NCBI GenBank assembly: GCA_035222895.1
Contig: JAVYIG010000322.1
Location: 581,001-645,000, forward strand
Reading direction: 5' to 3'
DNA length: 64,000 nucleotides
Source: Strongylocentrotus droebachiensis
Lineage: Eukaryota > Echinodermata > Echinoidea > Camarodonta > Strongylocentrotidae
Shown here piece after piece: positions 56,703 to 64,000 of this stretch. Under the pieces are notes generated by a model. That model saw nothing but the letters and a program-made list of their open reading frames with translations, made no database searches and had not been told where the DNA came from. Numbering within the stretch: the stretch's first letter is position 1; each line of letters begins with the position of its first letter. A program made the translations under genes and the position numbers.

Positions 56703-58689
56703 GCCTGTATTCTGAAGTCAGGTTTAGTTAAACCCAGGTTTAACTTTAAACCCGGGTTTAACTAAGCCAGACTTCAGGTCTAAGTATCATTTCGGTTTCT
56801 GAAAGCCAGGTTTAGTTAAACCCAGGTTTAAGTCTAAAACCCAGGTTTAAAGTTAAGCCAAGGTTTAACTACCATGGAGATGTAGTCTGCTTCTACTGCA
56901 CATGCTCAGTACAGCTCACCCATCTTCCAGGGTAGCTGATATAGGCTTTTTTATTGCTGGATTTCGTGCTGCAAATTTAATAATTTCAATTAAAAATATT
57001 CGACACAAACAAATCTCTTTCGAAGCAACCGTTGAACGTTATGACCTGATTTTTTGTGTTGTTTTACCCTTTGATTTATTGTAAAACTGCTGAAAAAGTC
57101 TGAATCGAGGTGGAATTGATCTTTACGAATAAATAAATAATCAATAAACAAATCGGTAATTCTACAATTTCTGCATCATCCCAGATTAGTAAAAACTTCC
57201 AGAACATCATAAAAATGCTCTAAATAAGATTTAGATGACTAAAAGATTAACTTAAAATGATAAAAAATACCTTCTTGATGCAGAATAACTAGTCCAAAGT
57301 CAACATTGCTGAAGCTCATTTGTTTGATTTTAAGGCGTTTTTTTTTTAGGACAATGCAATCCTTTTTCGAACCGACGTGTCGGGTATAAACGCGACCCCC
57401 TTCTCGGTCACCGTGCGCGCAGTATCATTCGATCGTGCGCGCATTCATTCGTACGTACGTACACACGGTTTAGAAAACATATTGCATTGTCCTATAAAAA
57501 AACGCTTACAATTCGACCATAATTATGAGCTTCAATGTTGACTATGTATTAGTTATCCTGCATCAATAAGGTATTTGTGATCATTTCTCTTTTAGTCATT
57601 TTAATCTTATTTAGGTCTAGATCTAGTGCAGCTTTAGGATGTTCTGGATGTTTTGACATCATAATATAGATGTCTAGATCTAGACTAGGCAGTAGGCGCG
57701 CCTAGCCTAATCATACTCATCATAGGCCTAGGGTCTAGACTAGATCTAGGGCAGAAATGCTACCCCAAACTCTAGTACTATGTCTAGAGTTCCGGCTTAA
57801 TACGCTCGTTGGCTCTTAATTAGACTAATCCATGATTGTCTTATAAATATAGATTTAGGTCTAGCTCTAGAGGTCTACATTCATTTACTCTGAACTCTAA
57901 TCCAACCTTACAATTTTATTTTAACTCGCATTTGTTTAGACTAGATCCATCGTTGGGACGCAATTCGAAAATGTGTATTGCACTCACAGTTTCAAAACTA
58001 CGTGAGCATTACGTCAAACTAAAGGTATGGGGCTACTATATTTGTTTTCTGCAACAAAGTGATACGTGTTGATTTACTTTGGCAACTTTTTAGTTTCAAG
58101 GATTGTCGTACTATACAAATCACACAATCTTATATAAAATATAAAATATTAAGACTTAGAAAATATTAGGCATAAAGATTCAATAAGCAAATGAAGTATC
58201 CAAATTAATGTTCAAACTTGGCGAAGGCATAACATCGCAAGGCCCACTTTCATCCGCAAGCGATGTGTGTGTCTCTCTAGTGTTGGGAGTCAGTGCAAAT
58301 CGCTGTTTGTTTGGTATTTAAAAAACGACAGCGATGCAAAAAAATCATCGTCGCAATGATTGTGAAAGGTTTTTTTCTTTCCACAAGAGGTCTCTCCGGT
58401 CTTATTATTTGCAATAATTCGTCGTAATGCCTTTTAATGGTGTCTTCTTCTCCTCTGAATATCCAACAAAAAGTTAGACCTGACTTAAGCCAGACTTAAA
58501 CTAGGTGTACCCCAGGTTTAAATATGTGTACAATTTCCACAGAGTTAGACCAGGCTTAAACCTAGGTTTAAGTTAAACCTGACTTCAGAAACGCAAAATT
58601 AAACCTAGGTTTAAATCTGAGAGTTAGGCGAGGCTTAGACTAGACTTAAACCTAGGTTTAAAGTTAAACCTGACTTCAGAATACGGGCC
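56703..58689. mobile_element. 2-kb TIR element with possible CATG target duplication
   Basis: The left GCCTGTATTCTGAAGTCAGG and the right CCTGACTTCAGAATACGGGC are inverted, and both continue in multiple AACC[CT]AGGTTTAA modules. CATG flanks both sides (56699-56702 and 58690-58693). No transposase recognised. The middle holds a second large palindrome (57185-57655). Confidence 0.75.
57185..57655. repeat. Large imperfect palindrome with CpG-rich loop
   Basis: The arms at about 57185-57360 and 57480-57655 are inverted. Examples are AGGACAATGCAAT with ATTGCATTGTCCT, TGATGCAG with CTGCATCA, and CCAGAACATC with GATGTTCTGG. The loop of about 110 bp contains CGACGTGTCGGGTATAAACG, GTGCGCGC twice and GTACGTACGTAC. 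This is unlike the surrounding AT-rich DNA. Confidence 0.8.
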
Positions 58690-58962
58690 CATGCCTTTTG
58701 GGTCACTGCAGACAAATTGCTAATATGTATGGTATTAATATGAACATCCTGGAGCTTGCCGAAAGAAAAATTATTACTTTATTTTCCATCAGTTATAAAA
58801 GTATCTGGACCACACCCCTTTGTTTTTCTTATCTCCCAGATGAGTAAGTTTGTTTCGGTACTGTTCGTCTGGATTACCTTAACCTCTTGGGAACTTTGTT
58901 TTGTCTCAATTTTCAAGTTCAATGTGCATCAAACGATGATGCAAGGTCTGACAATCGAATTG

Positions 58963-59036
58963 AAAGCTTCCTTCTCTTTCCTTTCAAGCGTGTGGTTTTG
59001 AAAGCTTCCTTCTCTTTCCTTTCAAGTGTGTGGTTT
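58963..59036. repeat. Direct duplication, about 37 bp
   Basis: GAAAGCTTCCTTCTCTTTCC followed by TTTCAAG[CT]GTGTGGTTT occurs twice back to back with one mismatch. A simple local duplication. Confidence 0.9.
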
Positions 59037-60979
59037 GGAGAAACATCCTCCAGTCCAAAAGTGGAGGAAGAAGTCCATGGCAACTTGCCAAGAAATTAAT
59101 TTGCCACTTTATGAAACCTCAAATTACTATGCCACAAGCGCTTAAGAAATATGCCATTAAGAAAACCACAGTTTTGCCTGCCAGTCAATGCCATAAAGCT
59201 TATTTAGGTTCTAGTCCATTCACAACATTACTAGTTGTAGCAGCTGAAAGTTATTACCAGTTTTGCTTTGGCAAGGTGCCATACCTTCAAAGCCGGTGAC
59301 CATTTAATGAATCATAACAAATGGATTTGCCATTTTGTAAATAAATCACTCAAACTTCATTTTGTGTGATTTTAATGAGTGAGTGAGGTAGAAGAGGGAG
59401 GGTGTTAGCCGTATTTAGTTTGCAGTTTTAATCAATCTCTGTTTTGTGGTTTTGTGATTATATGTACAGGTTCATTGGGTTTTGCGTTTGAACGATTCCT
59501 TTCTAATTGTAATTGAAACTCCAAATTGAAGGGCAGGGACCTTTAGTATTTATGTTTGAGTTTGCCACTCAAAATATTACTTGTAGTCTTTGGGAAAGTA
59601 TGTATGTCAATCACAAGTCTGAATCTTTTGCAAGTTACTGTTTCACATTTTTTCCCACATTTATTTAATGGCTTGTTAGTATATTTGTTTACATACTTGC
59701 AATGAAATTATGACATATTTAAAGTGTAGCTTACTCTTTAGAGATGTTTATTTCTCTGCTGAATCTATAACTTCATAACTTCTGATAATCTTTCCCAAGG
59801 GTTTTGTCTCTATCATATTATTTAACTTCATTTAGATAAACAAAATTGATTTAAAAACAAATTTGTTCCAGATGTTTGTGTTACTGCCAAAGAAATTGTT
59901 CAGGGAGGGCAGAATTATGCTGTGTAGAATATGTGCAATGTTAACATGACAATTAAAAGGTTTTTGTTTATTGCCAAGTTTTGTATTACTATTTATGATT
60001 AGAAAGAATGATTTATTTAGCTGTTAGTTTTAACACATTATTAATTTGTAGGTTAAATTTGATTTAATTCAAGTTATGTGTCTGAAATATTTTGTTTGAT
60101 TTGCCTCATTTGCTGGAGTATTTTTCTTCAGTGGATATGTTCTCCTATTTTCTGATTTAATTGAGTCCATATATCATTTGTTGTGTATTTTCCATAACAC
60201 ACATGCAGTGCAGCACTGGAGAATTTAACGTACTTTTGCATTGTATCACAGTGCAGTGTAGCGTGCCCTTATTCAGCAGTGCATTGTGTACAAAACAAGA
60301 AGTTTGAGTCCATTGTTTGGGCCAATCTATTGTGCCCACTTGTATGTTATTGCATACTGCTCTACTTATGCTTACTGATAGGGCACTTCGTACAGCATGG
60401 GGGAGATCAGTTTATAAAAAAAGCACTTGCTCAATCAGTTCTACAAACAAATTTTCATTTTCCATTATAATGATTTTTAAGATTACGGTATGTGTTAGAT
60501 ATCTTGATTCTAACATACATGTTTAAGCACCTTGGAAAGTCTGTTGGTACATTTGTTATTTATTTTCTTAATCACAACAAAAATTGATTAATCCATCTAT
60601 GTCCGGAATCATATAACTGTAACAGTGAATGTCAACAAATTGATGTCTAGCTGGTGTGGTGTTATTGATAGTTTAGCACTCGACTTGAAATGGATCATTT
60701 AGGGATACTCATATTAAGTATACAATTACAGTATGGATACCCATACATGTACATCTACATGATAACATGTAAACAAATGTACTATTATTGTTTATGACTT
60801 AATGTGTACCACTTGTATTCATTAGGTTATGATCACACACTCTATTCAACACTTTCCAGTCCTAAAGCATATTATTACTTGTATTCATTTGAGCTATGAT
60901 CACGTATTTCATCTAACTTTTCCAGCTGTATGGTGTATTTATCTTTGTATTCAATGTGAAGCATTCTTTCAGCCATTCT

Positions 60980-61035
60980 CTTATTCATTCATTCATTCAT
61001 TCAATCATTCATTTGTTCGTTCTTTCATTCATTCT
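60980..61035. repeat. (ATTC)n microsatellite
   Basis: Short array of ATTC units with interruptions. Confidence 0.85.
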
Positions 61036-61328
61036 TGTATATTCCTTCACTCCGGCATGCGTACGTTTTATCAACATGTTTACTCCTTTGGTATAGTGCA
61101 TCATTGTGTAGTAATTCTTTTTGACTTACAAACTATCCTTCCAAATTCCACTGTCCTACTTTTCTTTCATGTTATGTCATTTGTGTGCTAGATAACAGTG
61201 CCTAACCCAATTAAATGGGCAAAGAGCTTTGATGGGATTGTACAAGGCCAGTAACTAAAGTGTATCATCTTGTAAAATCACTATTGTGAATATCAAGACA
61301 TGCATTTAAATATGTATTTATCCAAAAG

Positions 61329-61332
<4 letters not shown>

Positions 61333-61359
<27 letters not shown>

Positions 61360-61360
61360 A
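61333..61360. repeat. (TA)n microsatellite
   Basis: About 14 TA units. A second, shorter one is at 53535-53555. Confidence 0.9.
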
Positions 61361-62027
61361 ACATGTAAATTAAAAGTAGTACTGTTTTGTCTTCATTTGA
61401 ATTCTTTTGGAGAGGGATGAATGAATCATTCCAATAGTTCAGTACTTAGAGTTATAACTATAATGTTTAGCATCAAATTCAATCATTGCAATTGGCAAGC
61501 ATTCCACAAAGTTATCTTTACAGTGTTGTGGTCAAATTTTCTGTCATATAATGTGTGCAATCTTCTTTCCCAAATTGTCTATTCTTCAAACAAATATACC
61601 CATATTGAAATATACCTATTTATTATAGCTATGAAATGGTTAAGTGATTTATTATGTACAGTTTGTTTTAGTTATGTCTTTTATAAAGGTATAATTTTGT
61701 TATATCAAACCTACCAAAAATCCAAACCTACGAAAACAACAAAACTATGTTGCTTCATCAAAGAACAAGTTTTTAATAAATGCAATGGTCTGTATTGGGT
61801 ATTAAAGATGCATGTGCATGTACTTTCAATATGACAATATGAAACATAGATTAGGATTGGCTAATACAGGTACAGATGTATTTTCATTGACCAATGAGAT
61901 GTCTTCTTTCTTTGACCAGGAGAAGGTGGCTTATATAGGGTACATTTAAGTGCTTTGTCTATTGTGACACCGGTTGATTTGTAACAATTTTTGTCTTCAT
62001 TCCCGTTTTCTGTCTCCTTACTTACAG

Positions 62028-62099
62028 ACATTGCCAGCCCTGAGAGCTAGTGTTCGTGATATGCTAATTAAATATCATCTCTTCAGTTGGGAACTGTGA
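62028..62099 (+). CDS. SGSM3: SGSM3 alternative terminal exon 21B
   Basis: Acceptor CTTACTTACAG. Also 72 nt including TGA, phase 0: TLPALRASVRDMLIKYHLFS then WEL. It encodes the same conserved tail as exon 21A with many synonymous and conservative changes, 7.4 kb further on. The two must be mutually exclusive, since each has its own stop. Confidence 0.88.
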   Translation, partial: TLPALRASVRDMLIKYHLFSWEL

Positions 62100-62640
62100 G
62101 GGCAGTAGTTAAGTCACAGTAGGAATAGTTGCGTCAGTAATATGAAAGTTATGGGAGATTCCTTAACCAACACTACTTATTATTGGGGTCAGAGTTATTG
62201 GAAAACATTGAACGTGGACGATTAATGTGATGTATCTGTGGGTTAATTCAAGGAGGCATTCTCCACAGTACATGTATTATTGCATATGCGGCTCTTATGA
62301 AGCGCAATGGCTCAGTGGTAGAGCAGTGGTATCGTAATCAGACGATCCCGGTTTCCAAACCAAGTCGATGCTTTATTGGGAATGTATTGATCTTCATAAC
62401 AAAGTCCCTCGGAGGATATCATTCCTGACATTTTGTTTTTTTATCCAAACATCGGTGTAAAAGGGGCAATAAATGTATTTGTGGGGTTGTTAAAGCATAT
62501 ATTGTAGGGTCTCTAATAAATTACTAGCAATACAAAGGTTGTTTGGGGGTTGGGTTAAGCTCGTCTGCCAGGTGAAACTAATTATCCTCCATAGTGAAAC
62601 CTGGTAGATATACAGAAATAAACATAATTGTTATACTTTC
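62100..62640 (+). other. 3' UTR following exon 21B with poly-A signals
   Basis: AATAAA occurs at 62468-62473 and 62617-62622. A tRNA-derived SINE (62300-62475) lies inside this UTR. The extent is inferred. Confidence 0.45.
62300..62475 (+). mobile_element. tRNA-derived SINE in 3' UTR
   Basis: GCGCAATGGCTCAGTGGTAG then AGC is an A-box of tRNA-like head. GGTTTCCAAACC stands in for the B-box. AAGTCCCTCGGAGG followed by a T-run belongs to the body seen in echinoderm-type SINEs. It ends near GGGGCAATAAATG. Confidence 0.7.
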
Positions 62641-64000
62641 TCATTTATTTATCTCGCTTCCCGATTTCTTATTCAAAACTCTTTATTTATCGAAGACAAT
62701 GCTTAATTTTTTTTAGAGGAATTCCAATGCTTTGGTTAGATCAAAGAAGGCTTGTTTTCTTTAAAGCACCCACATTGGAGTGGCTTCAAAATTGTACTTT
62801 ATTAGCTATTTATCATTTCCTGAAGCACACAAAACATAAACAAACATCCCAGTCTTCATTATTGTCAATGTACTTTACATACCACTCATTGTGTTTGACA
62901 ACACTTTCTGGCTTCTTAATTTGTTTACTTCTTCTTTCCTGTTGAGTGTTTGTTTGACAGTGTTTTTAGGATTTGTTTGCCATTTCTATCAAGAGTGTTG
63001 CAGCAAAAGGTACTTAATCAAAATTAAATGTCCTAAGAATTTTAATGAACCCCAAGTAAGAATGGAGTTATCCAGAGGGTCCTCACCCTTCTTTGTGTGT
63101 TCTCTATTGTGTTGTTGTAAACACCAGTGCACAGTGTAAATAACTTGTACCTGTCTTTCTTTCTATTCATTTCTCCCAGAGTTAGTGTGCTTTCTATTTC
63201 CTTAGTTTATGTTTTGTAAGTCCACTGTTGCCCATAAAGTTGGAATATATTTTCCTACATCTTGTCATGAAATGATTGTGATGATATGGGTCATTCCTGA
63301 TAGATAAAGCTAACATGTTGTTTTTTCTTGATAGATGAAGTTTATATCTTCTCAGAACGTTTATCGATCAAGCTCTATGACTCTTTAGATTGGTCAATAA
63401 AGCTCTGAGAAGTTGGAAACTTTATTCATCAAAAATGAATCAAATTTTCACTATCATTTCATGAAAAAAAGGTAAGAAAAATGTATTTGAACTTCATGGG
63501 CAACAATGTAGATCAATTTCCTATTGGGAATTTGTGACATGTTATTGATATTTATTGTGAAGAAAAACAAGAGGTGTATTAAAAGTACTATGTTATTTGC
63601 ATAGTACTAATAACTTAGTATTATGTTATTGGCATTCCATTGCATCACAAACCCATGCAGTGGTCTGTTCTTAGTTCTTTCTGTTAATGTGCAATGTTGA
63701 GAATAATTCAGAAGAAAATCTGAAAAAAGACAAAACTATTGAAAGGTATTATGACTTAGAGATGTATATATATATTGTATATATTAATGTGTATCATCAC
63801 TTGTAAACGAACCACAATTTTTGTGCATGAATTTAAAAGTTGAAGTTACATGGACATGGAAAATATTAGCATAGCCATGGAGTGTTGTATGAATAGACAC
63901 TATATTAATTTATATGACAAGGGTGAATTAACATTTTGGCGGCTCGTAAAGGAATCTGATATGGTAATGATCAAAAAGAAGATTGCTAAAAAAAAGAGAA
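62640..64000. other. Right flank, no gene recognised
   Basis: AT-rich DNA with short frames lacking recognisable domains. An 86-bp foldback lies at 63338-63423. Nothing else supportable. Confidence 0.6.
63338..63423. repeat. Short foldback, 86 bp
   Basis: AAGTTT..A.CTTCTCAGA at the left is inverted at the right as TCTGAGAAGTTGGAAACTTT. The stem continues as GTTTATCGATCA versus TGGTCAATAAAGC. Possibly a small MITE. Confidence 0.65.

Larger units (their letters stand above)
54614..62027 (+). other. 3' UTR of exon A and intron to exon B
   Basis: No other gene recognised. Holds an inverted-repeat element remnant at 55560-55676 (CAGTCACACC / GGTGTGACTG), a related one at 56098-56165, the 2-kb TIR element at 56703-58689, a 37-bp direct duplication at 58963-59036, an (ATTC)n microsatellite at 60980-61035 and a (TA)n run at 61333-61360. 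Frames such as 59030-59299 and 61421-61834 show no known domain. Confidence 0.8.
1786..62099 (+). other. SGSM3: SGSM3 orthologue, whole gene span (TBC-SH3-RUN Rab GAP)
   Basis: Gene-level entry for 21 coding exons on the plus strand. The joined frame is 2376 nt (791 residues plus stop) using terminal exon A, and the same length with terminal exon B; human SGSM3 is about 750 residues. Seen: a TBC domain with IEKDLLRT (arginine finger R207) and YCQG (glutamine finger Q244), an SH3 domain with ALLDF, W562 and GWFPAKFV, then a RUN domain and a short C-terminal tail ending in LFSW. This order, TBC then SH3 then RUN, is diagnostic for SGSM3. Known of the family: GTPase-activating protein for small Rabs including Rab5, linked to endosomal trafficking, with an SH3 that binds connexin43 in mammals. 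Exon 1 is the least certain part; without it translation could start at M in exon 2 (21583), giving 760 residues. All introns used are GT-AG and all phases match. Confidence 0.96.

Noticed and set aside
59030..59299. 89-codon frame downstream of exon A
   Set aside because: No domain and no splice support; it overlaps a recent 37-bp duplication, so the frame is probably chance.
61421..61834. 137-codon open frame just before terminal exon B
   Set aside because: No domain recognised, AT-rich with hydrophobic bias as expected by chance; no supporting splice signals.

Overview
The window is eukaryotic nuclear DNA from an intron-rich, AT-rich animal genome. The best guess is a marine invertebrate deuterostome such as an echinoderm. 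This rests on the protein being close to the vertebrate orthologue, on abundant ACATGTAC palindromes, and on families of short inverted-repeat elements, tRNA-derived SINEs and LINE scraps. Species was not determined.

One gene dominates: a plus-strand orthologue of SGSM3 (also RUTBC3/CIP85), a TBC-SH3-RUN protein that acts as a Rab GTPase-activating protein. I could join 21 coding exons by eye from canonical splice sites and matching phases. Exon 1 (1786-1849) lies 19.7 kb upstream of exon 2 (21554-21705). The TBC domain is in exons 5-12, SH3 in exons 15-16 and RUN in exons 17-20. There are two alternative terminal exons of identical length and phase (54542-54613 and 62028-62099). The joined frame is 2376 nt, 791 residues plus stop, closed with no frameshift. 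Two in-frame microexon candidates sit in the intron before the terminal exons.

Layout: 1-1.8 kb promoter-proximal DNA with short repeats. 1.8-21.5 kb is intron 1, carrying a hAT-like element with 8-bp target duplication and a zinc-finger relic, two LINE reverse-transcriptase-type relics, a broken DUF4806-type gene between two ACGTT-rich arrays, and several foldback elements. 21.5-32.1 kb holds exons 2-10; 32.1-41.4 kb two long introns with SINEs, a CpG-rich dispersed repeat with nuclear-receptor-like half-sites, and exon 11; 41.4-51.8 kb exons 12-20; 51.8-64 kb microexon candidates, the two terminal exons and inverted-repeat elements.

The most unusual observation is that three separate exons of this one gene (exons 8, 12 and 16) are each followed by a tandem array of their own 3' end plus splice donor. 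In each array the copy farthest from the parent exon is the most diverged and has lost the canonical GT donor. Together with the duplicated last exon, this makes the locus a repeated generator of exon 3'-end duplicates. Coordinates were read by eye; no alignment, transcript or database search was possible.
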